DNA of 64,000 bases from Aquimarina atlantica (GTDB lineage: Bacteria > Bacteroidota > Bacteroidia > Flavobacteriales > Flavobacteriaceae), in assembly GCF_000626715.1 (NCBI RefSeq), contig NZ_AQRA01000007.1, positions 186,001-250,000 of the forward strand, given 5' to 3'. Every line of letters starts with the position of its first letter. The first letter of the stretch is position 1. The notes under the pieces were generated by a model. That model was not told the origin of the DNA, searched no databases, and saw nothing but the letters and a program-made list of their open reading frames with translations. A program made the position numbers and the translations under genes. This document shows, piece after piece, positions 25,082 through 33,839 of this stretch.

Positions 25082-26605
25082 ATGAAAAAATTAATTTTCA
25101 GCCTAGCGGCTTTACTAAGTGCTACGGCAATGATCGCACAATCAAATAACAGTAACGTTACTCAAACCGGAGACGATAATATTGCTAATATTTCTCAGGT
25201 AGGGGCAACTAATTCTTCTTTAACAACTCAGGAAGGAAAGGCTAACAATGCAGAAGCAATTCAAGGTACTGATGCATTTAATTCGACTAATGGAATTGTA
25301 GAACAAACTCAAACTGGAGATAAGAATTCGGCTTTTGCTCATCATGAAGAAGCGGATAATCAAGTGTATCAAGTACAGGTAGGTAACGGTAACTCTGCCA
25401 GAGCTACTCAAAACTTAGCATTCGAAGGAGGTGGTAATGTAGCTAATCAACTTCAGGAAGGGGATAGGAACGAAGCAACCATATCTCAGGAAGGATTAAC
25501 CAATACTGCTATCCAGGTTCAATTTGGAGATGGTAACTCTGGATCTTCGAGTCAAGAAGGGATAGATAACTTTAGTGAACTTAATCAAGAAGGAAACTTT
25601 AATACAGCATCTATCACACAAGTAGGGCAAAACAATCTTTCTTCACAATCACAAATAGGAGATGCTAATATGGCTACTGCAGGACAGTGGGGAAATAATA
25701 ATTCTGTGAGCCAAGACCAAGAAGGTGGAGGTAATACTGCAAATTCTGTACAAGGTAGTACTCTTTTTGATTCTAGAGGAGGAAGAGTAGAGCAAGTACA
25801 AGCAGGTGATGAGAATAATGCATTTGCAAATCATGAAGAAGATAACAATACAATTCTTCAAAGCCAGACAGGAGACTCTAATGATGCAAGTGCAGAGCAA
25901 AACTTAGGATCTTTTGGAGGAGATAACTTGGCTACTCAAGTGCAAGAAGGTAATAGCAATGCAGCTACAGCATCTCAAAACGGAAGTACTAATATTTCTG
26001 ATCAATCACAATCTGGTGATGAAAATGTTGCTGCTACAACACAATCAGGAACAAATAATACAGCTATCCAAAGTCAAACAGGAGTTGGTAACAATGCAAC
26101 TGCTGTACAAGGTGGGGCGTTCTTTACTTCTAGAGGTGGTCTTGTAGATCAGTTTCAGTCGGGTAATGGTAACGAAGCTTTTGCAAGACACGAAGAAGAT
26201 AATAATGTTGTAGTACAAACTCAGTTAGGAGATAGAAACAACGCTTCTGCTACTCAGAATCTTATCAACTTTGGAGGAGAAAACACAACAAGACAACTTC
26301 AACTAGGTAACGGTAACGTTGCTGAAGCTTCTCAAGAAGGAAGTTCAGATTTAAATTTAGCTGGAGAAAATAACCTTGTTAGCCAAATTCAGTTTGGTGA
26401 TGAAAATAGAGTTACTTCAACTCAAAATGGAGCAAGCAATACAAGTGATATTCTCCAATTTGGAAATATGAATGTCGCTACAGATACCCAAGTAGGAACA
26501 GGTAACAATACTTTTGTAACTCAGATTGGAGATATGAACACTAGTGTGATTCTTCAAACAGGAGTAAACAATAGTGCTACTGTAACTCAAAATGGTTCGA
26601 ATTAA
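25082..26605 (+). CDS. curlin-repeat amyloid subunit, CsgA-like
   Basis: Major structural subunit of a curli-type extracellular amyloid. The 507-aa product has a signal peptide (1-20, ATAMIAQ) followed by some twenty imperfect curlin repeats of about 22 residues built on Q-x-G-x-x-N-x-A-x-x-x-Q (for example SNVTQTGDDNIANISQVG). It is over three times longer than E. coli CsgA. A higher-order repeat of about 80 residues occurs three times, starting near residues 55, 218 and 337; each contains an irregular F-x-SRGG-type stretch and a His-acid cluster (HHEE, NHEED, RHEED). First gene of the curli operon; a hairpin with a T-tract follows it. Confidence 0.93.
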   Translation: MKKLIFSLAALLSATAMIAQSNNSNVTQTGDDNIANISQVGATNSSLTTQEGKANNAEAIQGTDAFNSTNGIVEQTQTGDKNSAFAHHEEADNQVYQVQVGNGNSARATQNLAFEGGGNVANQLQEGDRNEATISQEGLTNTAIQVQFGDGNSGSSSQEGIDNFSELNQEGNFNTASITQVGQNNLSSQSQIGDANMATAGQWGNNNSVSQDQEGGGNTANSVQGSTLFDSRGGRVEQVQAGDENNAFANHEEDNNTILQSQTGDSNDASAEQNLGSFGGDNLATQVQEGNSNAATASQNGSTNISDQSQSGDENVAATTQSGTNNTAIQSQTGVGNNATAVQGGAFFTSRGGLVDQFQSGNGNEAFARHEEDNNVVVQTQLGDRNNASATQNLINFGGENTTRQLQLGNGNVAEASQEGSSDLNLAGENNLVSQIQFGDENRVTSTQNGASNTSDILQFGNMNVATDTQVGTGNNTFVTQIGDMNTSVILQTGVNNSATVTQNGSN

Positions 26606-26633
26606 TTAGATTCGAATAAACTTTAATATCTTT

Positions 26634-26668
26634 ATAAGAGTTATGCTCAATTTGAGCGTAACTCTTAT
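26634..26668 (+). terminator. hairpin with T-tract between csgA-like and csgB-like genes (attenuator)
   Basis: Arms ATAAGAGTTATGCTCAA and TTGAGCGTAACTCTTAT pair over 17 positions with one T-G, followed by CTTGATTTTTTT. Because the next curli genes have no obvious promoter of their own, this is best read as a partial terminator that lets the amyloid subunit be made in excess. Confidence 0.7.
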
Positions 26669-26694
26669 CTTGATTTTTTTAAATTCTGAAAAAG

Positions 26695-27216
26695 ATGAAC
26701 AAAACCATTCTTATACAGACATTGGTGTTTTTTATTTTCTTTACTTTTTCTAGTGGGTATGCTCAAAATTTAAAAGGCGAAAGCGAGCTTTCTGTTACCG
26801 ATCAAGATAAGTTTATTACCCTGTCTCAGGTTAATAGTGTGTTATCTGTAGGAGCAGAATCGTCACCTCTTTCTAATGGAGTAAATACAGTTTTTATTCA
26901 GCAAATAGGAACGAGTAATGCTGTGCTTTCTAATATTATTGCAGAATCTTCAGATATTAAAATACTTCAGAAAGGAGACCAAAATCTAGTAGAGATAAAT
27001 GAATCCGCCAGAGAAATAGAGAAATCAATTATACAAACAGGAAATAATAATTCTGTAACTGATTTTTCTTTTAATCCAGATATATCAACTAATTTAGAAC
27101 TTATACAAGAAGGTAATAACCTGATTTTTGAACGATTTGGTAGTAATGAACTGTCAAAGAATTTGAAATTTAAGATGTCTGGCGATGCCAGAACTATAAT
27201 TGTTAGAAGTTTTTAA
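26695..27216 (+). CDS. minor curlin / nucleator, CsgB-like
   Basis: A 173-aa exported protein (signal 1-23, SSGYAQ) with degenerate curlin-type repeats: FIQQIGTSNAVLSNII, ILQKGDQNLVEIN, SIIQTGNNNSVTDF, LIQEGNNLIFERF. The repeats are fewer and more hydrophobic than in the major subunit, and the C-terminus is basic (GDARTIIVRSF). Position and composition fit the surface nucleator CsgB. It lies 90 nt after csgA and 18 nt before the CsgE-type gene. Confidence 0.8.
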   Translation: MNKTILIQTLVFFIFFTFSSGYAQNLKGESELSVTDQDKFITLSQVNSVLSVGAESSPLSNGVNTVFIQQIGTSNAVLSNIIAESSDIKILQKGDQNLVEINESAREIEKSIIQTGNNNSVTDFSFNPDISTNLELIQEGNNLIFERFGSNELSKNLKFKMSGDARTIIVRSF

Positions 27217-27234
27217 TAACAGACATATAAGAGT

Positions 27235-27963
27235 ATGAAGTGTAAACTTGTCATACTTGCAATTTTGTGTTTTCAGGCTTCAATTGCACAGTTCACCAAT
27301 ACTGATGTAGTTGCAAAAATTAAAACAGTAACTATAGACGATATGATTTCTGTGGTTGCTACTGCTACTAATACTACAGAAGTATATAAAAGTTTGCAAT
27401 ATACTATTACCGTTTTTCGAACAGATGCAAATAATAATGTATCTAAAAATAATCAGGAAGGAAGGTTTACGCTAGAAGCAAACGAAAGTAAAGAACTCTC
27501 AAGAGGGGCAATTAGTGTAGATGTGAGTGATAAAATAGTATTGCTATTATTGATCTATGAAGAAGATAAGATTATAGGTAAAGATAGGCTTGCTTTTAAT
27601 GAAGAAGCTAATCAGAAACCTAATTCAACAGAAGATGATATCTCCTCTGATGATGGGATTGAATTAAAAGGAATAGTAATAGAAGAGACTAAGACCAAAC
27701 CAGGAAGAGATTTCTATGAATTTTTCTATGCCTCCTATACGTTAAACCAAATAAACGGTAATAAAGTAGTTGGGGTGTATGAAAAACTAAGCTTTGGTCG
27801 TAGCACTATTATTCAGGTAAAAATAGAGGATAATGTTATTCATGAATTTATAGGAAAACCAGATTTGGAATATTTAGAACAAATGTCGAAAATTGCAATT
27901 CGAAAAGTGTACAAATATTTTAAGGATCTAAAAAAACAGAAGAACGATATTTTTCAGTATTAA
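27235..27963 (+). CDS. csgE: CsgE with an N-terminal CsgH-like domain
   Basis: Curli secretion accessory factor of 242 aa, about twice the size of E. coli CsgE. After a signal peptide (1-19) residues about 20-124 form a separate domain predicted to be all-beta (SLQYTITVFRTDANNNVSKNNQEGRF pattern, then LSRGAISVDVSDKIVLLLLIY), which resembles CsgH, the Ig-like curli chaperone of Alphaproteobacteria. An acidic linker (EDDISSDDG) leads to CsgE proper (about 145-242: GRDFYEFFYASY, KIAIRKVYKYFKDLKKQKNDIF). CsgE caps the periplasmic side of the CsgG channel. The CsgE call is firm; CsgH-likeness is an inference from pattern. Confidence 0.82.
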   Translation: MKCKLVILAILCFQASIAQFTNTDVVAKIKTVTIDDMISVVATATNTTEVYKSLQYTITVFRTDANNNVSKNNQEGRFTLEANESKELSRGAISVDVSDKIVLLLLIYEEDKIIGKDRLAFNEEANQKPNSTEDDISSDDGIELKGIVIEETKTKPGRDFYEFFYASYTLNQINGNKVVGVYEKLSFGRSTIIQVKIEDNVIHEFIGKPDLEYLEQMSKIAIRKVYKYFKDLKKQKNDIFQY

Positions 27964-27973
27964 AACAGTCAAG

Positions 27974-28378
27974 ATGAAATCAATTTCAATAACGCTTTTT
28001 CTTGTTTTCTCAATATGTAGCTTTTCTTTTGGGCAAGATTTGGTGTATAAACCTGTAAATCCTGCTTTTGGAGGAGATACATTTAATTATCAATGGCTCC
28101 TTAGCTCTGCCGAAGCTCAGAATAAATTTACAGATCCTACCGATTCGAGAGATCAAAGATCTGATGTAGAAAGATTTACAGAGAACCTTAATAACCAGTT
28201 ATTAAGTCAGATATCAAGAACACTATTTACCGAACAATTTGGAGAAGGAGGTCTTACCGAAGGAACATATAATTTTGGATCGTTATTCATAGAAATCTTT
28301 CCTTCTGGAGAAGGGTTGGTAATCAATATTTTAGATACAAGCACCGGAGACCAATCCCAAGTAATAATTCCTAATTAA
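27974..28378 (+). CDS. csgF: curli assembly factor CsgF
   Basis: A 134-aa secreted protein with signal peptide (1-20, SFSFGQ) and the hallmark mature N-terminus QDLVYKPVNPAFGGDTFNYQW, which in E. coli CsgF inserts into the CsgG channel as a second constriction. The C-terminus (SLFIEIFPSGEGLVINILDT) matches family members. Located 10 nt after csgE and 6 nt before csgG in the operon. Confidence 0.93.
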   Translation: MKSISITLFLVFSICSFSFGQDLVYKPVNPAFGGDTFNYQWLLSSAEAQNKFTDPTDSRDQRSDVERFTENLNNQLLSQISRTLFTEQFGEGGLTEGTYNFGSLFIEIFPSGEGLVINILDTSTGDQSQVIIPN

Positions 28379-28384
28379 TTTTTA

Positions 28385-29869
28385 ATGTATCATAAGTTTT
28401 ATAAAGTAATCGCGGTAATTTCTTGCGTATTTTTATTACACGGATGTGGGACGTATTTTAATCAACCCATAACCATCGAAAATGCCAGAATAGGAGAAGA
28501 TACAGAAGTTACAAAAACATTAAGGGATTTCCCGCCACCGGTCGAGCCTGTTGTTGTTGGGGTGTATAAATTTAGAGATCAAACAGGGCAATATAAACCC
28601 ACAGAAAATGGAAGCACTTTTAGTACAGCCGTTACTCAAGGAGCAACAACAATTTTGATCAAAGCACTCGAAGATTCTAAATGGTTTGTGCCTATCGAAA
28701 GAGAGAATCTAAGTAATTTGCTTAATGAACGTAATATTATACGTTCTACAAGAAAAGAATATAGAAAAACCAAAAATACTAATGAGCCGCAATTACCACC
28801 CTTACTATATGCTGGGATTATTCTCGAAGGAGGGATCGTATCTTACGATTCTAATATCATTACAGGTGGATTGGGAGCAAGATATTTTGGTGTAGGAGCC
28901 TCTACTCAATACAGACAAGATAGAATTACTATATATTTAAGAGCCGTTTCTACTTCTAGTGGTAAAATCTTAAAAACAGTATATGTGTCTAAAACTATTT
29001 TGTCGCAAGCACTAGATGCAAATTTCTTTAGGTATATAAAATTTAAGAGATTGCTCGAAGCCGAAACTGGATTTACCAAAAATGAACCTGCTCAAATGGC
29101 AGTATCTGAAGCAATAGAGAAAGCTGTAGAATCTCTAATTGTAGAAGGAATCGAAGATAAGTTATGGGCTGCTAAGGCGGAACCCGAAGTTGTAAATACA
29201 TTAATAGAAACGTACAAAGCAGAAAAACATGAAGCTCAAAATACGGCATTGTATGATCGGTATTTTAAAGAAAGAAGAACTAAGATTTCTGCATTTCTAA
29301 AAGGAGGAACCGCTTTGGTAAGTGGGGATTATAATAACCCAGAGCTTACCTATTCTGCAAAGATTGGTGCCAGGTGGTATTTTAACCCATACCTTAATGT
29401 TAATGGAAGTATTAATAAATTTGAACTCACTAATCAAAATGCATTCTCTAAAGGATTTAACGCTTTCGACCTTAATACAGAGTTAAGCCTTTTACCTTTC
29501 GATAGGTTATCACCCTTTTTATTTGGAGGAGTAGGAATTGTGAATGATGATGATTTTGATACTACATTGTTTAAGTTTCAATATGGAGGTGGTGTAGAAT
29601 ATTTAATTTCTGATAAAATAGGCATCTCTGTTGGAGCTACGCATAACCTGGTTCTTAGCGATGAATTGGATGGTGTAGTTCAGGGAAAACGAGATGATCA
29701 ATATTTTAATTTTTCTTTTGGACTTAATTGGTATTTTGGAAAACCTGCAAAAGCAAGTAAAAAATCAAGATTACAGAAACAAGAGCAAAATATAGAATTA
29801 CGTGAGCTACGAAAAAGAAATAGAAAAATTAGAAAAGAAGGTATAATCCGAGAGGATAAAAACGAATAG
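28385..29869 (+). CDS. csgG: curli secretion channel CsgG with C-terminal beta-barrel extension
   Basis: Outer-membrane secretion channel for curli subunits, made as a lipoprotein (lipobox LLHGC, Cys21). Residues about 25-285 are CsgG (PPPVEPVVVGVYKFRDQTGQYK, WFVPIERENLSNLLNERNIIR, GARYFGVGASTQYRQDRITIYLRAVSTSSG). At 494 aa it is roughly 220 aa longer than E. coli CsgG: residues about 305-455 look like an 8-stranded outer-membrane barrel (GARWYFNPYLNVNGSI, LSPFLFGGVGI, FNFSFGLNWYFG), and the tail is highly basic. Start 6 nt after csgF. Confidence 0.92.
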   Translation: MYHKFYKVIAVISCVFLLHGCGTYFNQPITIENARIGEDTEVTKTLRDFPPPVEPVVVGVYKFRDQTGQYKPTENGSTFSTAVTQGATTILIKALEDSKWFVPIERENLSNLLNERNIIRSTRKEYRKTKNTNEPQLPPLLYAGIILEGGIVSYDSNIITGGLGARYFGVGASTQYRQDRITIYLRAVSTSSGKILKTVYVSKTILSQALDANFFRYIKFKRLLEAETGFTKNEPAQMAVSEAIEKAVESLIVEGIEDKLWAAKAEPEVVNTLIETYKAEKHEAQNTALYDRYFKERRTKISAFLKGGTALVSGDYNNPELTYSAKIGARWYFNPYLNVNGSINKFELTNQNAFSKGFNAFDLNTELSLLPFDRLSPFLFGGVGIVNDDDFDTTLFKFQYGGGVEYLISDKIGISVGATHNLVLSDELDGVVQGKRDDQYFNFSFGLNWYFGKPAKASKKSRLQKQEQNIELRELRKRNRKIRKEGIIREDKNE

Positions 29870-29872
29870 GTT

Positions 29873-31360
29873 GTGAGAAAAATTATCATACAAATAATAA
29901 GTGTTTTTGCAATTTTGGCTACGGCTTCTTGTAGTGAGGATACTATTGATTCTGAAGGTTTAGGATCTGTTAAAGGAAAAGTAGTTAAAAAAGGAACTAA
30001 CGAACCTTTAGAAAATGTAAAAATATCAACAAACCCTGCTTCAAGTACTGTTTTTACAGATAAAGATGGAGTCTATCATTTAAAAAGTGTGCCCTCGGGA
30101 GATTATTCTCTTTCAGGTCAACGAGAGGGACTATTAGCAGTTTTTGAAGCAATTACAGTATTAGCAGATAAAGAACTCGAAGTAGTTCTCGAAATGGATA
30201 TAGCAACAGCGACCAACCGCCCGCCAGAAGCTGCAACTTTGGTAACACCAGTAGACAATGCTGTCGATCAGCCATTAGAAGTTAAGCTAGTGTGGAGTGC
30301 CAAGGACCCTGATAAAGATAAACTTACTTACAAGGTAAGTTTAAGAAATGAAGAAAATTCTAATGTAGAAGTTTTTGAAAACATTACTGACACCACATAT
30401 ACCGTGTCTGGTCTTTCTTTTGCAACAAAGTATTTTTGGCAGGTAAGTTCTAGTGATAATATCAATGATCCTGTTAATAGTACAACTTTTGCTTTTACTA
30501 CTGCAGGACCACCAAACAATAGAATTGTGTATACCAAATTAGTTGGTGGCAATAGTGTTATCTATTCTGCAGATGAGAGTGGGGGAACAGAAATAGCGCT
30601 TACTTCGGTATCAAAAAATAGTTTTAGACCAAGAAGAAATGCTACTACCAAAAAAATTGCTTTTTTACAATCGGTTGGTTCACAAACTCATTTATTTACA
30701 ATGAATCAGGATGGTTCACAAATAAAGCAAATTACCTCTACAGTTGGAGTTTCTGGATTTAATCTCGAAGAGGTAGATTTTTCATGGGATGCCAACGGTG
30801 CAAAATTGTTATTTCCTAATCAGAATAAACTCTATTCTATTAATATAGATGGAAGCGGTTTGAATTTAATATATCAGACCACTGGTGATTTGATTACCGA
30901 AGTAGATAAAAATGAAAGTACAGGTATTGTCGTCATAAAAACGAATAATTTAGATGGTTACGGAGTGCAAATTTTTACCATCGACGGAGCAGGAGTAGTT
31001 CAAAATACAGTTCTTACTGGGCAGAATGGGGCAGCTGGTAGTATCAATCTATCGGTAGATGGCACCAGATTATTATACAGTCGAGATATGTCTGGAGCAG
31101 AAAATCCAAACTATCGTCAGTTAGATTCTAGGGTGTTTATCTATAATTTTAGTACAATGGTAAGTACAGATTTATCTACAGATAAAACAGCAGGAACCAA
31201 TGATTTGGATGCCAGATTTTCACCAAATGAAGCTAGTATCATTTTTGTAAACACTTCTAATGATGGTATTTCTGAAAAAAATATTTTGACCGTACCGATT
31301 GCTGATTTAGATGGAAGAACTACACTATTATCAAAAGCAGCAATGCCTGATTGGGAATAG
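29873..31360 (+). CDS. curli-linked lipoprotein: CarboxypepD_reg-like, Fn3-like, beta-propeller
   Basis: A 495-aa lipoprotein (lipobox TASC; Cys20) starting at GTG 3 nt after csgG, hence in the same operon. Residues about 27-105 look like a carboxypeptidase regulatory-like domain (GSVKGKVVKKGTNEPLENV), about 110-210 like a fibronectin type III module (VSLRNEENSNVEVFENIT... TKYFWQVSSSDN), and about 215-495 like a TolB/PD40-type six-bladed propeller with repeats such as RPRRNATTKKIAFLQSVG, DFSWDANGAKLLFPN and DARFSPNEASIIFVN. No such protein exists in the E. coli curli locus. A surface adaptor or fibre-anchoring role is inferred. Confidence 0.78.
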   Translation: MRKIIIQIISVFAILATASCSEDTIDSEGLGSVKGKVVKKGTNEPLENVKISTNPASSTVFTDKDGVYHLKSVPSGDYSLSGQREGLLAVFEAITVLADKELEVVLEMDIATATNRPPEAATLVTPVDNAVDQPLEVKLVWSAKDPDKDKLTYKVSLRNEENSNVEVFENITDTTYTVSGLSFATKYFWQVSSSDNINDPVNSTTFAFTTAGPPNNRIVYTKLVGGNSVIYSADESGGTEIALTSVSKNSFRPRRNATTKKIAFLQSVGSQTHLFTMNQDGSQIKQITSTVGVSGFNLEEVDFSWDANGAKLLFPNQNKLYSINIDGSGLNLIYQTTGDLITEVDKNESTGIVVIKTNNLDGYGVQIFTIDGAGVVQNTVLTGQNGAAGSINLSVDGTRLLYSRDMSGAENPNYRQLDSRVFIYNFSTMVSTDLSTDKTAGTNDLDARFSPNEASIIFVNTSNDGISEKNILTVPIADLDGRTTLLSKAAMPDWE

Positions 31361-31468
31361 TTTTTTTGATTTTTGGCTTGCGAATTATGATGTTTGTATG
31401 AGATTAAGTTTAGTAATTTAGACTTTATAATTCGTACATCGTAATTCGCAATTCGTAATTAATTAAAT

Positions 31469-31476
31469 TATCTTTG
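31469..31476 (+). promoter_or_regulatory. purM promoter -7 element
   Basis: TATCTTTG matches TAnnTTTG, 19 nt before the purM ATG. The region before it holds the near-inverted pair CGAATTATGATGT / ACATCGTAATTCG. Confidence 0.55.
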
Positions 31477-31495
31477 CGCTTTAATTTTCGATATA

Positions 31496-32674
31496 ATGAG
31501 TCAAGAAGTAAGTAAACGTTATGCGCAACGTGGTGTTTCTGCGTCTAAAGAAGATGTACATAGTGCGATTAAAAACATTGATAAAGGACTTTTTCCAAAG
31601 GCATTTTGCAAAATTGTACCAGATCATTTAACCGGTGATCAGGAGTATTGTTTGATCATGCATGCCGATGGGGCAGGAACCAAATCTTCTCTGGCGTATA
31701 TGTATTGGAAAGAAACCGGAGATGTATCTGTATGGAAAGGAATTGCCCAGGATGCACTTATCATGAATATTGATGATTTGTTATGTGTCGGAGCAACCGA
31801 TAATATTATGTTGTCTTCTACTATCGGTAGAAATAAAAACCTGATCCCGGGTGAAGTGATATCTGCAATCATTAATGGAACCGAAGAGTTACTTAAAGAA
31901 CTTAAAGATTTTGGAGTCGAAATTCATTCTACTGGCGGGGAAACTGCAGATGTAGGAGATCTGGTACGAACCATTATTGTAGACTCTACAGTAACTGCTC
32001 GTATGAAACGAAAAGATGTAATTGATAATGCAAATATACAAGCAGGTGATGTCATTGTAGGATTGTCTTCTTTTGGGCAAGCAAGCTATGAAAAAGAATA
32101 TAATGGTGGTATGGGAAGCAATGGTTTAACCTCTGCCCGCCATGATGTATTTAGTAAAACACTTGCAGAAAAATACCCAGAAAGTTTTGACCCTTCTGTA
32201 CCTTCAGATTTAGTGTACTCTGGTAAAACAAGTTTAACCGATGCTGTGAAAGATGCACCTATCGATGCCGGTAAATTAGTATTGTCACCTACCAGAACAT
32301 ACGCTCCTATTATCAAAAAAATCTTAGCTAACTTTGATAAAGAAACCATTCACGGAATGGTACATTGCAGTGGTGGTGCTCAAACCAAGATTCTACATTT
32401 TATAGATAATCTGCATATCATAAAAGATAACCTATTTGATGTACCTCCATTATTTAAATTGATTCAGGAAAACTCTGGGACCGACTGGAAAGAAATGTAC
32501 CAGGTATTTAATATGGGGCATCGTATGGAATTATATGTTGCTCCAGAAATAGCAGAAGAAATCATATCAATTTCAAAAAGTTTTAATGTAGATGCTCAAA
32601 TAGTTGGTCGTGTCGAGGCTTCTGAAGAGAAGAAACTTACCATCAAAAGTGAGTTCGGAACCTATATCTACTAA
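31496..32674 (+). CDS. purM: phosphoribosylformylglycinamidine cyclo-ligase (AIR synthase)
   Basis: Fifth step of de novo purine synthesis: FGAM to AIR with ATP. The 392-aa protein has the PurM/SelD-type ATP-binding fold: YCLIMHADGAGTKSSLAYMY, NIDDLLCVGATDNIML, HSTGGETADVGDLVRTIIVDST, and IVGLSSFGQASYEKEYNGGMGSNGLT. The length and N-terminal YAQRGVSASKEDVHSAIK are typical of the longer Bacteroidetes form. It is followed by an accessory block before prfA. Confidence 0.93.
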   Translation: MSQEVSKRYAQRGVSASKEDVHSAIKNIDKGLFPKAFCKIVPDHLTGDQEYCLIMHADGAGTKSSLAYMYWKETGDVSVWKGIAQDALIMNIDDLLCVGATDNIMLSSTIGRNKNLIPGEVISAIINGTEELLKELKDFGVEIHSTGGETADVGDLVRTIIVDSTVTARMKRKDVIDNANIQAGDVIVGLSSFGQASYEKEYNGGMGSNGLTSARHDVFSKTLAEKYPESFDPSVPSDLVYSGKTSLTDAVKDAPIDAGKLVLSPTRTYAPIIKKILANFDKETIHGMVHCSGGAQTKILHFIDNLHIIKDNLFDVPPLFKLIQENSGTDWKEMYQVFNMGHRMELYVAPEIAEEIISISKSFNVDAQIVGRVEASEEKKLTIKSEFGTYIY

Positions 32675-32739
32675 ATTTTGCCAGTAATTATAAAAACTCG
32701 TTACAGTTTAAATTCCAGTTCAACGATAAACAGTTTTAA

Positions 32740-33804
32740 ATGAATAAACAATACTTAATGCTATTGTTCATAGTTTTAATTGCAAGCTGTAAACAGAAAG
32801 ATAAAGAAAGAAAAATTACAAGTAATCCTAATAAAATTACTTTTGAAGTAAATGAAGGAACTGAATTTTTATTAACAGCATTCAATTTGGCAGTAGAAAA
32901 AGAAATGTCAGATGAATATAAACCTTGCGAAACAAGTTATGTAAAACGCCTGAATGATTACTTTGCAGAGTATAAAGAACATCCTTTTTTAAAATATATT
33001 TTTGATGAAGTAAATTCAGGGACTGATTTTTCAAGTGTTGGTTTAGTTATAACAAACCTTGAAACCATGGAATTAAATTCTGATATTGATATAGAGTTGA
33101 TAAAAAGAAAAATTTATACCAATGATATCAATAATTTCAGAAAGTTAGCAGCAGATTTTTATAGAGTAACTAAATTTAATTCATTTTTTAAGAGTAATAA
33201 AGAGTACTACGCAACATCTAATTCAAAAATTAAAAGACAAGTTGAAGCAGAAAATTTGTTAGGAAAAATACAAGAATTTTATCAAGATGATAGAGATGGT
33301 TTAGAATTTAAAGTATTTGTAGAATTAACAAATAATAGCGAAAGTCAAGCGGTTGATTTTTACGATAATTACAATCCGAATATAAGAGCGATTACATTAG
33401 GTAATTTCTGTGATTTAAGTTCTGAAAGTAAGCCACAAAATGAGGTGTTAGATATAGAAAACTATCAAGGAGTATTTTGCCATGAAATATCACATTTATA
33501 TACGACCAGTATTTTTCTCGACAAATACATTGGAGATGTAGAAGATTTTAGGGTTTTGTTTGATGATAAACTAACAAAACTGCAAATTAAAGATAGAGTA
33601 GACCACATGATTATTAGACCGCTACAAGCGGTATTAACAAAAAGGATTTTCAATGACTTAGCAGGTAGTAATTTTTATAAAAAACAACCTAATAGTATCG
33701 AAAAAAATATTTACCTTCTTTTTTCAGAATATAAACCAAATGGAAATAAAACGTTTGAAAGTTATTATAAAGAGGCTATTAAAATCATAAGAAATAAAGG
33801 GTGA
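32740..33804 (+). CDS. lipoprotein with HExxH motif, putative metallopeptidase
   Basis: A 354-aa lipoprotein (lipobox LIASC, Cys17) followed by a Lys-rich stretch. The central region has GVFCHEISHLYTTSIF, a gluzincin-like HExxH, with further acidic residues (GDVEDFRVLFDD) 15-20 residues on. The N-terminal half begins FEVNEGTEFLLTAFNLAVEKEM, reminiscent of DUF4932-type proteins; I am not certain of the family. No operon partner is clear: the next gene, a cupin, begins 36 nt later. The local base composition is slightly more AT-rich than the surroundings. Confidence 0.65.
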   Translation: MNKQYLMLLFIVLIASCKQKDKERKITSNPNKITFEVNEGTEFLLTAFNLAVEKEMSDEYKPCETSYVKRLNDYFAEYKEHPFLKYIFDEVNSGTDFSSVGLVITNLETMELNSDIDIELIKRKIYTNDINNFRKLAADFYRVTKFNSFFKSNKEYYATSNSKIKRQVEAENLLGKIQEFYQDDRDGLEFKVFVELTNNSESQAVDFYDNYNPNIRAITLGNFCDLSSESKPQNEVLDIENYQGVFCHEISHLYTTSIFLDKYIGDVEDFRVLFDDKLTKLQIKDRVDHMIIRPLQAVLTKRIFNDLAGSNFYKKQPNSIEKNIYLLFSEYKPNGNKTFESYYKEAIKIIRNKG

Positions 33805-33839
33805 TTTTTTAACCAGTTGAAAAAGCTTAAACGAGTTCT

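Noticed and set aside
25082-26605. Repeats resembling a CRISPR or satellite array
   Set aside because: The periodicity is in a single open frame coding for curlin repeats; no conserved direct-repeat unit with unique spacers exists.
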